Both the position numbers and the translations under genes were made by a program. From contig JAKAVA010000103.1 in the NCBI GenBank assembly GCA_021827645.1, forward strand, positions 22,382-86,381: DNA of 64,000 nt, written 5' to 3'. The stretch's first letter is position 1. Each line of letters opens with the position of its first letter. The notes below the pieces were generated by a model, which was given only the letters and a program-made list of their open reading frames with translations, searched no databases and was not told the origin of the DNA. This stretch comes from Planctomycetota bacterium (lineage in GTDB: Bacteria; Planctomycetota; Phycisphaerae; WQYP01). This document shows positions 27,169 to 36,701 of the stretch, piece by piece.

Positions 27169-27498
27169 TCAAGCGCTGAAGGATGACCCGCACCCGCAGG
27201 TGTGGGTAGCATTGGGATTCTTAAACACGAATCCGCGCCCCATCACCTCGTCTTTGAAATCGATTTCCGTTCCGTCGAGATAGAGGTAGCTTTTACGATC
27301 TGCTACGACCTTAATGCCATGGCATTCCATGACCTCGTCGGTCTCACCCTGATCATCCGTGAGATCAAGGACATAGCTGAAGCCGGAGCATCCTCCCCCT
27401 TTGACTCCCACACGAAGAGCGACCGATTCGCCCAAGCCCTGCTCTTTTATAATGTTGCGAATTTCGCGTGCTGCTGTTTCCGTAAGCAATATCGACAT
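27169..27498 (-). CDS. erpA: A-type iron-sulfur carrier (ErpA/IscA family)
   Basis: 109-residue scaffold that hands Fe-S clusters to target proteins. The three cluster ligands are at VKGGGCSGF and near the C-terminus in THTCGCGSSFSA, the standard Cys-x63-65-Cys-Gly-Cys layout. ATG 27498 (MSILLTETAAREIRN) is preceded by AAAGGAG; the track ORF opens far upstream without support. ErpA, IscA and SufA cannot be separated with certainty, and no isc or suf genes are adjacent. Confidence 0.88.
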   Translation of the reverse strand: MSILLTETAAREIRNIIKEQGLGESVALRVGVKGGGCSGFSYVLDLTDDQGETDEVMECHGIKVVADRKSYLYLDGTEIDFKDEVMGRGFVFKNPNATHTCGCGSSFSA

Positions 27499-27668
27499 AG
27501 ATAAACTCCTTTCACAAACCTTAGGAATTATAGCATTTCCCGTCTGAAAGTGAAATTCAACGAATCCCTCGGTTGGCAAGGATTTCGCAGATATCCGTCC
27601 GATAGAGTGAGATTGACGCCGATCAACTCTGGGACACTCCACCGGGGAGATTAAACCGTGCTGCGGAT

Positions 27669-28433
27669 TCAGGGATTCCGTGCAACCGTTGGTCCCGCGT
27701 TTCGGCTCCAGATCGGTTTGATCTGAGCAAATGACGTGAGAATGATGCCGCTCTCGTCAATCACTTTGCGCACTTCTGGGGAGCAGAGGGCTTCAACTTC
27801 TGCCGGACGGACGGCGCAATACTCACTGTCCAATGCCAGGTCCAGCCCGGGATGGACGCCAAATTCCGTTATGCCGACGGGAATCTGCTTGATAGCGCCA
27901 ATCAAATTGGCGGAAGAGACAAAATCAGGCCGCGGCGTCATATTTTCGTCCGCACCGAAAAAAACTCCACGATATTGCACCGCCGGATGGCAGGATCGCA
28001 ATGGGATTTCCAATGCCTCGGCCACAGAGCGAAATATCGGCAGGATTTCAGCATTCATATGCATATGCTGATGGGAGTCAAGATGCGTGGGCGGACGGCC
28101 CATCAATTCTGTGAACATGTTCAGTTGTCGGTGAAGTTCTTTTCCAACTGAAGCAGCATCCCGGATATCCACCGCCGTATGGACAGATCGCCACTGGTTA
28201 CCGGCGAAATTCCACTCGCCGAGTTCCACATGGAGGCCCACGCTTAAAAGGGGATTTTCCGCAGCATACTCTGCGGCTTGACGGGCAGCGGTCCGTAAAA
28301 CCATGAGGCTGGCACTGGTGACCACGCCATGACGGTGGGCACGAAGGATGCCTTGATTGGTTCCACTGCTGATTCCGAAATCATCGGCGTTGACGATCAG
28401 ATAACGGAGGGAAGTTTGCAGGCGGGTGTGCAT
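27669..28433 (-). CDS. ChbG/HpnK (YdjC) family carbohydrate deacetylase
   Basis: 254 residues. Metal-binding motifs are LIVNADDFG near the N-terminus and THLDSHQHMHMN in the middle. The family includes the chitooligosaccharide deacetylase ChbG and HpnK of hopanoid gene clusters. It overlaps the upstream glycosyltransferase-like gene by 37 bases and is the last gene of the six-gene glycan operon, so removal of acetyl groups from the assembled glycan is the likely role. Confidence 0.87.
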   Translation of the reverse strand: MHTRLQTSLRYLIVNADDFGISSGTNQGILRAHRHGVVTSASLMVLRTAARQAAEYAAENPLLSVGLHVELGEWNFAGNQWRSVHTAVDIRDAASVGKELHRQLNMFTELMGRPPTHLDSHQHMHMNAEILPIFRSVAEALEIPLRSCHPAVQYRGVFFGADENMTPRPDFVSSANLIGAIKQIPVGITEFGVHPGLDLALDSEYCAVRPAEVEALCSPEVRKVIDESGIILTSFAQIKPIWSRNAGPTVARNP

Positions 28434-29596
28434 CCGATGGTATCCATTATTTTTCGCAGGACTTTTTCAGCATCCAGATATTCTTCGGCTAAATCACGCG
28501 CCGCCCGGCAGTGGCCATCATAATCGGACTCAATGGCATCAAGGGCGGCAAGAATATCATCCATGGTGGAAAAAGCAAAGAGCCCACGCCCTGTCGGCAG
28601 GCTTACGCCGAACGCGGTGTCCTGATTGATCACGGGCCGTCCGGCCGCCAGATAGCAGGCACTGCGATCACTGAACCATCCGCTCCGCAGGCGGATGTTC
28701 TGATCTTTGGCGACAGTAAATTCGCCACGCGCAGAACGAATAAAATCGCGGTATCGGTTCATGTCCGCTGAAATGTGCACCGGGTCGGAAAGGTGCCAGC
28801 CGTGAGCGATAAGCCGCGCGGCAGAGGCTGGATCGGGGTTGGAGGCGAGTTCGAAACCGAGCGGCCTGGCCTGGGGCAAATCAATGAATTTTTCAAATTC
28901 CCGATCTTTTGACCAGTAATACATCTCACCGCCGAATTCAATATCCTTGCCTTTGTTTTTCCATGTGGCGATGGTGTTGTAGCGGCTTCCGCTCGTCGGT
29001 GGAAGGGGTTGCCAGAGGTTGAGCACAACGGGTTGGCGGGTTGGACGCCATTGAAAATGCTCCACCGGTAAGCCGCAATCAGGCCGCCCCAGGTTTTCGC
29101 CGAAGGAGAAATGATGGGTATGCTGCTGCAGTGTGCGGATGACACTTCGATTACCCTTATGAACCTGAATTTGCGATTCGACCGGATCAGTTTCCAGATA
29201 GGCCCTTACCGGCACACGCAGGTGCTCTTCATATAGTTCCTGGGCGCCCGTTACGTTGAGAAGTATGTCGGCGCTGGTGTAAAGCTCCTCAAGCTGCGAT
29301 GGGGTCAAGCCGTAGCACTTCCCATGCTCGTAACGTCCACGAAACGCCCATCGATTTTGAAATCCGTACGCGTGCAGAATGGGGGCGACACGATCAATGT
29401 TGCTTTGGGCATCGGGTGTTGAATCGCCAAGTTGCGGGCTGTAGGGCCAGCGGGCGGAATCTTCAATGTAATAGGGGTCGTATCCCAGCTTGCGCAGACC
29501 GATGAGATAATGCAGAAACTGAAAGGTAACGCCCGCCAATGGATACCAGAAAAGAATTCCGCTGACGATAACTCGAGGTTTGGTACTTTCGGTCAT
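28397..29596 (-). CDS. Glycosyltransferase-like protein of the glycan operon
   Basis: About 399 residues. The start region SGILFWYPLAGVTFQFLHYLIGLRKLG and the late segment FTVAKDQNIRLRSGWFSDRSACYLAAGRPVINQDTAF resemble GT-B glycosyltransferases, where the late segment would sit in the nucleotide-sugar domain; the donor-binding E-x7-E motif is not obvious. ATG 29596 follows GAGAGGTG. The track ORF starts 33 codons earlier, inside the upstream acyltransferase gene. Family assignment is from overall pattern only. Confidence 0.7.
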   Translation of the reverse strand: MTESTKPRVIVSGILFWYPLAGVTFQFLHYLIGLRKLGYDPYYIEDSARWPYSPQLGDSTPDAQSNIDRVAPILHAYGFQNRWAFRGRYEHGKCYGLTPSQLEELYTSADILLNVTGAQELYEEHLRVPVRAYLETDPVESQIQVHKGNRSVIRTLQQHTHHFSFGENLGRPDCGLPVEHFQWRPTRQPVVLNLWQPLPPTSGSRYNTIATWKNKGKDIEFGGEMYYWSKDREFEKFIDLPQARPLGFELASNPDPASAARLIAHGWHLSDPVHISADMNRYRDFIRSARGEFTVAKDQNIRLRSGWFSDRSACYLAAGRPVINQDTAFGVSLPTGRGLFAFSTMDDILAALDAIESDYDGHCRAARDLAEEYLDAEKVLRKIMDTIGCTPACKLPSVI

Positions 29597-29600
29597 GTAA

Positions 29601-30191
29601 TCACCTCTCATTGCCGAGGGTCCGGATGATCCGGGCTGGGTTTCCCGCCGCCAAGCTATTCGGCGGGATGTCGGTGTCCACCACCGATCGGGCACCTATG
29701 ACGCTGCCGGCGCCGATCCGCACACCCGGCAGGATGCAGCAGTCAAAGCTAATCCACACATTGTCTTCGATAATGACCTGGCGGGGCGCATCGGCGGAAT
29801 CATGGCACCTCAGAACATCAGGATCACGTGAATAGGCAAAGCTTTTAAGTTGCTCGCGGCGCGTTGCGGCATCGCGGGAAGCGCGATACGTATCCATGAT
29901 GACAACATTCCACGAAATCAACCCTTGAGAGCCAATCGATACGTGCGCATCGGCGATCACCCAAAGGCCGTTAAGAAGCGTCCATGAGCCGACATGCAAT
30001 TCGGCATCGGGGCCAAGATCAAACATGCAGCCCGCGTAGGCGGAACTGTGATCGCCGAAGGTTGCGGCCGTGGGCCGTCGACTGCGGAAACGGGAAAAGC
30101 TCGATGCGGTTTCAATGTGGACCCCCTCGCCGAGAACGACATTGTTTGGAATGGCGCCGGGGAACCAATCGCCGGGGATCATTCTGGTCAC
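29601..30191 (-). CDS. Left-handed beta-helix acyltransferase (first of two)
   Basis: About 196 residues of hexapeptide repeats ending IIEDNVWISFDCCILPGVRIGAGSVIGARSVV and NPARIIR, the C-terminal pattern of WcaF/NodL/maltose acetyltransferase-like O-acetyltransferases. I place the start at GTG 30191, which overlaps the TGA of the preceding gene and has GGAG eight bases before it (ggagcgacctcagtg). A later ATG at 30182 is the alternative. It likely acetylates a sugar in the glycan assembled by this operon. Confidence 0.82.
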   Translation of the reverse strand: MTRMIPGDWFPGAIPNNVVLGEGVHIETASSFSRFRSRRPTAATFGDHSSAYAGCMFDLGPDAELHVGSWTLLNGLWVIADAHVSIGSQGLISWNVVIMDTYRASRDAATRREQLKSFAYSRDPDVLRCHDSADAPRQVIIEDNVWISFDCCILPGVRIGAGSVIGARSVVDTDIPPNSLAAGNPARIIRTLGNER

Positions 30192-30757
30192 TGAGGTCGC
30201 TCCAGGATGCGAGCGGGATTGCCGCCGGCGAACCCGCCCGCCGGTACGTCGCGCGTTACCATGCTGCCAGGCGCGATCCATGCTCCTCGACCGATGTGAA
30301 CCCCCTTGAGTATGACGCAGGCCGGGCCGATCCACACATCATCTTCAATGACGACCGCTTCGGCCGCTACTGCGGGCCGAGAAATATTTTTGTTCCCCGG
30401 CGAACAGGCAACGGCATCCGCTATTCGCTTCGCCGGATCGAGCGGGTGAAAATCCGAATCGGCGATGACGGTGTTGAATCCGATCAACACATAACTGCCG
30501 ATGGATATGCGACATTCGCTCATGATGACCGCGGCCGTGAAGCAGCAATAATTGCCGATCGACACGCGGGCGCCGGGGGCGATTGAAAACTGAACGCCGT
30601 CAAGGGTTGAATATGATCCGATCACCAGCGCATCGGGTTCCGTTGAGCGGATGCGCCGAAAAGCATGAAGACCGTTGATGCGGACACCGGTACCGGCATT
30701 TACGTTTGGGGGCAACGTTCCGCTGTCCCAAATGGCCTGAACCTGTGAATCGGTCAT
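30188..30757 (-). CDS. Left-handed beta-helix acyltransferase (second of two)
   Basis: 189 residues; hexapeptide repeats (VSIGNYCCFTAAV, ISIGSYVLIGFNTV) with the active-site-like DSDFHPLDP and the typical EDDVWIGPACVILKGVHIGRG and NPARI ending of WcaF-type transferases. It shares start and stop bases with both neighbours: four bases with the ABC transporter gene before it and a few with the next acyltransferase after it. It is a diverged paralogue of the gene that follows. Confidence 0.85.
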   Translation of the reverse strand: MTDSQVQAIWDSGTLPPNVNAGTGVRINGLHAFRRIRSTEPDALVIGSYSTLDGVQFSIAPGARVSIGNYCCFTAAVIMSECRISIGSYVLIGFNTVIADSDFHPLDPAKRIADAVACSPGNKNISRPAVAAEAVVIEDDVWIGPACVILKGVHIGRGAWIAPGSMVTRDVPAGGFAGGNPARILERPQ

Positions 30758-32619
30758 ACGGCTCCGGAGAATGGATGGCCTTGCGTTCGCAAACGGTGAA
30801 GCTTTTGATACAAGCCATGCGATTCGACAAGTTCTTCATGGCGGCCGCACTCCACGATGCGCCCTTGATCTAAGACGGCAATACAATCCACGAATTCCAC
30901 GGTGTGAAGCTGGTGGGAGATGATGATGGTGGTGCGACCGAACATGAGTCTACGCAGTGCCGCAAGCAAATCCGCTTCGGTTTGCGCGTCAAGCCCGGTG
31001 GTCGGTTCGTCGAGAATAATGATCTGAGCATCCTTGAGGAATGCACGGGCCAGCGAAAGGCGCTGGCGCTGGCCGCCCGAGAGCATGACGCCCCGCTCGC
31101 CAATGGAGGTATCCATACCGCGTGGCAAACGTTCAATAAAATCCAAAGCACCGGCGGCTTTGGCGGCGGCGCGGATTTCATCCATATCCGCGTGCGGGTT
31201 GGAATAGGCGATGTTTTCGCCGATAGTCACATCGAAAAGAACGGGATCCTGCGGCACAATGGCGATCTGCCGACGAAGCGACTCCAATTTCAGGCTGCGG
31301 ATGTCGGCGCCGTCAAGGAGCACCTGTCCGGCGGTGGGGTCGTAAAACCGCGGCAGCAGGCCCACCAGCGTGGTTTTGCCGGCCCCGGAAGGGCCAACGA
31401 GCGCCAATGAAGTGCCGGTGGGGATTTTCAGATTAATATCGTGCAGCACGGGACGCCCGGTCGGATATGAAAAATCAACCTGCCGAAATTCAATATCGCC
31501 GACCGCCGGTGCGGTGAGTTGCCGTGCATTGGGACCGTCACCGGGATTTGGCCTACGATCAAGAATTTCAAAGACTCTCTGAGCGCCAGCTGCCGCTCCC
31601 TGCAGAGATGACGCAGTCTGGGCGAGGCTCTCGAGCGGCTTAAAGAGCAGGGCGATGTAACCGACCATGAGGACAACATCACCGGGCGAAAGGCGGCCGC
31701 TGATCACCTGCCTTGCGGTGAGCCAGATGACCGCAACGGTGCCCAGGGCAAAAAGCACGCCGACGACACTCTGGCCCGCTGTTTGAAGCAGCGTGAGGCG
31801 GAGGTTAAATTTAAGACTCTCGGCCGCCTGGCGGGCAAAGCGATCTGCCTCATGCTTTTCGCGACCAAAGGCTTGCACGGTGCGAATCCCTCCCAGTGTC
31901 TGCTCTGCCCGGGTGCTGACCGAACTTTCATTTTCATGAACGCGGAGCGATAACTCGGTCGTGGGTTTTTCAATTCGACGCAGGAACAGCACCAGCAGAA
32001 CGCCGACCGCAAAGGTCACTGCGCCGAGCATCCACTGCTGGCCGATCATCACTGCTGCGATTCCTGCGAGCGTTACCATAGCCGTGAGTCCGGGGATCAG
32101 TCCTTCATTGAAAATCGCCTGGATCGCATAGGTGTCCCAGGTGACGCGATAGAGGGAATCTCCAACGGTGGTGGAATCATGAAACGCCGGTGAGAGGCTT
32201 TGAAGGTGCTCAAAGACCCGGCATCGAAGGCGGAACACCATCCGCAGGCCGACGGCAATGAGAAGCCAGGTGCTCAGCACGGTAATTCCAGCGGCGATGA
32301 GACTTATCAGCAGGAGTGCGGCGCAGAGCACCGTGATTTCTCCCAACGGCCCGTGGACGGCCGGGATTATGATTCCAACTTCACGGGCTGCCGCGTGAAC
32401 GAACGATGGCACATGCCCGGTTGAAACAATATTAACAATATATTTCATCGGCCAGGGTTGGAGCAGACTCATACCCGTGCCAAGCAGCATCAGTCCCGCT
32501 CCCAGTGCAGCAGTTCCCCAATGGCCCTGCATACAGGCACCCAGAAGGCGGCCGGTCACCACCAAAGCCCGGGGACGGGCCTTCTTATTGCCATTGGATG
32601 TTTCTTCAGCGGCAGTCAC
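30754..32619 (-). CDS. ABC exporter, fused membrane and ATPase domains (MsbA-like)
   Basis: 621 residues. Six predicted helices in the first 340 residues are followed by an ATPase domain: Walker A GPSGAGKTT, Q loop IVPQDPVLFDV, signature LSGGQRQRLSLARA, Walker B IIILDEPTTGLD and switch ISHQ. Half-transporters of this type form homodimers that flip lipids or lipid-linked glycans. In this operon it probably exports the glycan or its lipid carrier. Its start overlaps the preceding gene by four bases. Confidence 0.92.
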   Translation of the reverse strand: MTAAEETSNGNKKARPRALVVTGRLLGACMQGHWGTAALGAGLMLLGTGMSLLQPWPMKYIVNIVSTGHVPSFVHAAAREVGIIIPAVHGPLGEITVLCAALLLISLIAAGITVLSTWLLIAVGLRMVFRLRCRVFEHLQSLSPAFHDSTTVGDSLYRVTWDTYAIQAIFNEGLIPGLTAMVTLAGIAAVMIGQQWMLGAVTFAVGVLLVLFLRRIEKPTTELSLRVHENESSVSTRAEQTLGGIRTVQAFGREKHEADRFARQAAESLKFNLRLTLLQTAGQSVVGVLFALGTVAVIWLTARQVISGRLSPGDVVLMVGYIALLFKPLESLAQTASSLQGAAAGAQRVFEILDRRPNPGDGPNARQLTAPAVGDIEFRQVDFSYPTGRPVLHDINLKIPTGTSLALVGPSGAGKTTLVGLLPRFYDPTAGQVLLDGADIRSLKLESLRRQIAIVPQDPVLFDVTIGENIAYSNPHADMDEIRAAAKAAGALDFIERLPRGMDTSIGERGVMLSGGQRQRLSLARAFLKDAQIIILDEPTTGLDAQTEADLLAALRRLMFGRTTIIISHQLHTVEFVDCIAVLDQGRIVECGRHEELVESHGLYQKLHRLRTQGHPFSGAV

Positions 32620-35159
32620 GAATTCCCCTTGAGCTGAATTTCGCCGGGGTGTTCAGCAATAAATGCGTTTTGAATTGCCGCCATGGCCGCCCCGCTGTCG
32701 AACACCAGTCTCGCCGCAATGAGTACGGCAGGCGCCATGACAAGCAGCGACGCCAAGACGCCGCGGTACATGAGATCGATGCTGCCCATCGCAGTCAAAA
32801 CTCCGGAAATGGCGAGCCAGAGTTTGGAAAAGATCGGCCGGGCTTTGATGCGCACCAACTGCTTTCCGGCGCCATGTTCCTCGACGCCCATGCATAGCCG
32901 GGCCCCGCCGAATGCGCCGCTGCGAAGGGTGATATCCCATGTATCAAAATCACCGCCCCGGCGAACACATATCTTCTGCTTCTTTATGCGGTGTTCCAAT
33001 TCCGCCAGCCGCTGATCGGGGCTGCGCCAATGCTCGCTCCAGATTTTCCACTGCGCCGGCGTCGGCAGGCGAAATCCACCAGAGAAACGCATGCGCCAGG
33101 GCGTGAGACCGTACGTCATCCGGCCCTTGAGCCGGGCGACAGGTTGGATGAGATGGCACCACATGGTAAGCAGGCGGAGTTTGAAAAGTTTGCGGTGGGC
33201 CTGGGGCGGCTGGTCAAATTGACTCTGCAGAACTCCGATGACGGCCTGAGTAACGGTCGCTCCGACGGAAAGGAGCAGAAGAAGGCCGAGTATCCACGGG
33301 TGCCAGTAGAACCCGAACACCAGCAGCAGACAGATCAGCACGACGCCGAGATACCACTCAGGCATCATGGCCAGTGACATGACGATGCTGGGCGAACCGT
33401 GGTAAACGCTTTGAAACAGGGCGCTACCCCACGAACCGTGATAGATGCGCCGCCGTCCCCAATTAAGATATTGCTGGAAGCCTCCGCCATAAAGCCGCCC
33501 TGCCCAGGCGATATGACCGAACCCATTGTATTTTTCGGGCCATTTTCGCTCCAGCATGGCCTCGGCCTTGCCGTAATTAAGTTGCTGGCGCCAATAGGCA
33601 CGGATGGAATTACGCCGTTTATGCCATACGACCGCCGCCGGCGCAAAGCCCAGCCGCCAGCCGCGAGCCTGAAGGCGCCAGCAGATATCCACATCATCTC
33701 CTGCGATGCGGAACTGCCGGTCAAAGCCGCCGATCAAACGCAATGCCTCGGTGATAAACGCCATGTTGCAGCCGGGGATGTGCTCCGCGACGGTATCGCT
33801 GAGCAGCACATGGATGGGACCGCCGGGTGAACGCGCAACCGCGGCGGCCGCATCACCATCGCCGACCGGTGGGATATTGGGCCCCCCCACACCGACATAA
33901 CCGCCTCGCTGGAGCGTATCGACGAGGAAGGTGAGCCAGTCGGGCTCCGGTGAGGCGTCATCATCCAGATACGCTATTACTTTTCCAGTAGCAGCGTGAA
34001 GCCCGACATTGCGGGCGTTGCTCAAGCCCAGATTTTGAGACCGAATGATGCGGACGGGGTAATCGGCGGCCATCGCCGCGAGCGAATCCGTTGAACCGTC
34101 ATCGACCACAATGACCTCGTAATCGGGATAGTCAAGTTTCATGACCCCGTCGAGACAGAAGCGGATGGTCCGCGACCCGTTATAGCTGCAGATAACCACT
34201 GAAACTTTGGGCCACCGGGCGCCGGAACCGGAAAGCCCGGCCGCAAAGGCGTCGGCGACGGATGCGAGCGCCGGTTTAGGCTCCCGACGACGGGTGGTGA
34301 GACCGAAGTGCCAGTCATGAATGTCAACGCCACCACGATGCCACTCGTCGGTCCATGAAAATACAAATGCCCCCGCGCACCCGGCCCGCAGGGTTGTACG
34401 AATCTGCCAACCCAGCATGTGTGCCTGAGTGTGTTCCCCCTTCGATCGGCTGTCGACACCGAGTTCAGCCAGAAGCAGCGGCTTGTCACCGGCGATGGTA
34501 TGGAGTCGGCTCAAATAGCGCGACAATTTCACTTCCGATTCCAGATACACATTCATCGCGAGAAAATCGAGAAACGGAAGATACAGATATTCGGTTGTCG
34601 GATAATTGACGTAAGTGACCAATGCCTCGGGGTCAACGCGTTTGACGGCATGGAACATCTGCCGAAGAAATTTTTCAATACGTCGGTATCCGTACCATCG
34701 CACGGTGGACGCAGGAATTTCATTGCCGATGGTAAAACCGAGCAACGCCGGATGACCGGCACATGATCGTGCCTGCTTCACGGCATCGTCAATGATCTGT
34801 TTACGCGTGGCTCGGGAATCGAGAAACCCGGTATGCTGTGCCCAAGGCAGGCCTACGAGAACATGGAGGTCGTGCGATGCAGCAATGTCGAGAAGCCAAA
34901 CCGGCGGAACGGTGTAAAGCCGCACGGTATTTATGCCGTGCTCTCGCATCATGGCGAAATCGGCATCTACTTTTTCGGGCGAGTGATATTCGCAACCACC
35001 CGGCTCCGGCGCAAATGGGCCGTAGGTAACCCCGCGAATGGTAAAGCGCTGGTCACCGAGATAAAAGAACTTTCCCTTGGCCGTAATTCGAGTTTTCCGA
35101 TGCGGCAGCGTGGCCGGTGTCTGAAGCGCCTCCAAGGGGCGTCGGTACGTCTGCGTCAT
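32616..35159 (-). CDS. Glycoside hydrolase-glycosyltransferase 2 fusion, membrane protein
   Basis: 847-residue fusion. Residues about 25-305 form a TIM-barrel resembling GH2/GH5-type beta-glycosidases: RGVTYGPFAPEPG, acid/base Glu 147 in TIGNEIPAS and nucleophile Glu 232 in LLLAELGVDS. Residues about 318-600 are a GT2 domain with VSVVICSYNG, VIVVDDGSTD, AYLDDDASPEP and GDDVDICWRLQARGW. Hydrophobic segments follow at about 620-660 and near the C-terminus. Such a protein could both build and trim one glycan chain at the membrane. ATG 35159 lies at the head of the operon. Confidence 0.88.
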   Translation of the reverse strand: MTQTYRRPLEALQTPATLPHRKTRITAKGKFFYLGDQRFTIRGVTYGPFAPEPGGCEYHSPEKVDADFAMMREHGINTVRLYTVPPVWLLDIAASHDLHVLVGLPWAQHTGFLDSRATRKQIIDDAVKQARSCAGHPALLGFTIGNEIPASTVRWYGYRRIEKFLRQMFHAVKRVDPEALVTYVNYPTTEYLYLPFLDFLAMNVYLESEVKLSRYLSRLHTIAGDKPLLLAELGVDSRSKGEHTQAHMLGWQIRTTLRAGCAGAFVFSWTDEWHRGGVDIHDWHFGLTTRRREPKPALASVADAFAAGLSGSGARWPKVSVVICSYNGSRTIRFCLDGVMKLDYPDYEVIVVDDGSTDSLAAMAADYPVRIIRSQNLGLSNARNVGLHAATGKVIAYLDDDASPEPDWLTFLVDTLQRGGYVGVGGPNIPPVGDGDAAAAVARSPGGPIHVLLSDTVAEHIPGCNMAFITEALRLIGGFDRQFRIAGDDVDICWRLQARGWRLGFAPAAVVWHKRRNSIRAYWRQQLNYGKAEAMLERKWPEKYNGFGHIAWAGRLYGGGFQQYLNWGRRRIYHGSWGSALFQSVYHGSPSIVMSLAMMPEWYLGVVLICLLLVFGFYWHPWILGLLLLLSVGATVTQAVIGVLQSQFDQPPQAHRKLFKLRLLTMWCHLIQPVARLKGRMTYGLTPWRMRFSGGFRLPTPAQWKIWSEHWRSPDQRLAELEHRIKKQKICVRRGGDFDTWDITLRSGAFGGARLCMGVEEHGAGKQLVRIKARPIFSKLWLAISGVLTAMGSIDLMYRGVLASLLVMAPAVLIAARLVFDSGAAMAAIQNAFIAEHPGEIQLKGNS

Positions 35160-35657
35160 AGTTTTCCATCCCGACCAATACCATCCATAAATCGCAGCAT
35201 CTATTTTAACTCAAGCGGGCGTCATTCGGTGCGAGGCAACCAAAATAGAACTTTTTTTTCGCTTTTAGCGAATATTATGCCATCGCTGCCCGCCCCATAA
35301 TTTTTGCCACATGGCGAGGCCCAATGAACCAGACGACCGCACGCCTGCGCAAGACCTGTCTGACCCCAAAAGCAGCATAAAGTTAGTGGTGGCGTACGGT
35401 CGCGTATTCACAACGATTTATAAATTGTGGTCTTACATCTCATCATGAGAGCGGATGAGCGGCGCAGCGCCGCGTGGAATAAGCTCCATGTGTAGCGGTG
35501 ACGCACTGCCGGATGACGTGAGCCATCCGTCGCGTTAGGATTGTAACCGGCAGCGGGACTCAGGGACGAAAAAGCCCTCGGAGTTGAAAAGCTGTTTTGG
35601 GCATCGACCAAGCGACCGAATCCGGGTGCCACAGGCGAGTATCGACAGGAGACAGAT
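35160..35657. other. Divergent intergenic region rich in inverted repeats
   Basis: No coding frame is convincing. It holds a T-run followed by the hairpin ttcgcttttagcgaa (near 35255-35272), an AT palindrome atttataaat flanked by cacaa and ttgtg (about 35408-35430), and gcggcgcagcgccgc, which can pair over seven bases (about 35458-35475). It should contain the promoters of the glycan operon (left) and galM (right). A structured leader RNA before galM is possible but I recognise no known riboswitch. Confidence 0.4.
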
Positions 35658-36701
35658 GTGAAATTGTCCCATGAACTTTTTGGCAGCATGCCGGACGGAA
35701 CACCGGTTCAGCTTTATAGCATTTCCAATCAGGCGGGAGTGGAGATGAAACTCTGCGCGTTGGGTGCAACGATTACAGAACTCATCGCTCCTGACCGGGC
35801 GGGCCGCAGAGCCAATATCGTTCTCGGGTTCTCTTCGCTGGCAGATTACATTGCGCCCCATCCGCATTTTGGCTGCATGGTTGGACGTGTCGCCAATCGT
35901 ATTGCGCACGCCCAATTCAAACTTTCCGGAAAAACCTATCGACTGGAAGCCAACAACGGCCCCCATTGTCTACATGGCGGCAGTGCAGGCCTCGGCTTGA
36001 AACTGTGGCAGGCCAAGCCGATTGAGGTGGATGGGCGGATGGGAGTTGAATTCTCATACCGTAGTCCTATCGGCGAAGGAGGATTTCCGGCATCGGCGGA
36101 ATTCAGTGCCATTTACACGCTTGACGAACAGGGTGTTATCCTTCTGGAGATGCTCGCCGCTGTAGATGCCCCGACCCCCATCAACCTCACCAATCACACC
36201 TATTTCAACCTGAGCGGCGCCGGTTCGACGGATATTCTTGGACATGAACTTATGATTGGCGCCGATTTTTACACGCCCACGGATGCCACACTGATTCCCA
36301 CCGGTGAAATACGTTCCGTTGCCGGTACGCCGCTGGATTTTCTTACGAGCCGGGCGGTCGGGCGGGACATCGCTGCTGTTTCGCCGGGATATGATCATAA
36401 TTATGTATTAACCAGTGAGGCGGACCCGCGCGGTGTCCGCCTCGCCGCATTTCTGCGTGATCCGAAAAGTCATCGGACGCTGCGTGTCTGCACCACGCAG
36501 CCGGGCATGCAGCTTTACACCGGTAATTTTCTTGACGGCAGTGTCAGCGGCATCGGAGGACGATACCTGAAACATGGCGGCCTGTGCCTGGAGACACAGC
36601 ACTTTCCCGATTCGGTGCACCATGCCCATTTTCCATCAACCATCGTGCGACCGTCCGAGCCGTATCGACACGTCATTGAGTATCATCTCGGCTGCGATTA
36701 G
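35658..36701 (+). CDS. galM: Aldose 1-epimerase (galactose mutarotase)
   Basis: 347-residue cytoplasmic enzyme that interconverts alpha and beta anomers of aldohexoses. Catalytic His in NLTNHTYFNLSG and Glu in LCLETQHFPDSVH are present, with an early VGRVANRIA and PHCLHGG. The start is GTG 35658 with GGAG six bases before it. The end overlaps the end of the convergent dnaA gene by 29 bases. It may serve the galactose released by the GH27 enzyme further along, which is a speculation from content. Confidence 0.93.
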   Translation: MKLSHELFGSMPDGTPVQLYSISNQAGVEMKLCALGATITELIAPDRAGRRANIVLGFSSLADYIAPHPHFGCMVGRVANRIAHAQFKLSGKTYRLEANNGPHCLHGGSAGLGLKLWQAKPIEVDGRMGVEFSYRSPIGEGGFPASAEFSAIYTLDEQGVILLEMLAAVDAPTPINLTNHTYFNLSGAGSTDILGHELMIGADFYTPTDATLIPTGEIRSVAGTPLDFLTSRAVGRDIAAVSPGYDHNYVLTSEADPRGVRLAAFLRDPKSHRTLRVCTTQPGMQLYTGNFLDGSVSGIGGRYLKHGGLCLETQHFPDSVHHAHFPSTIVRPSEPYRHVIEYHLGCD

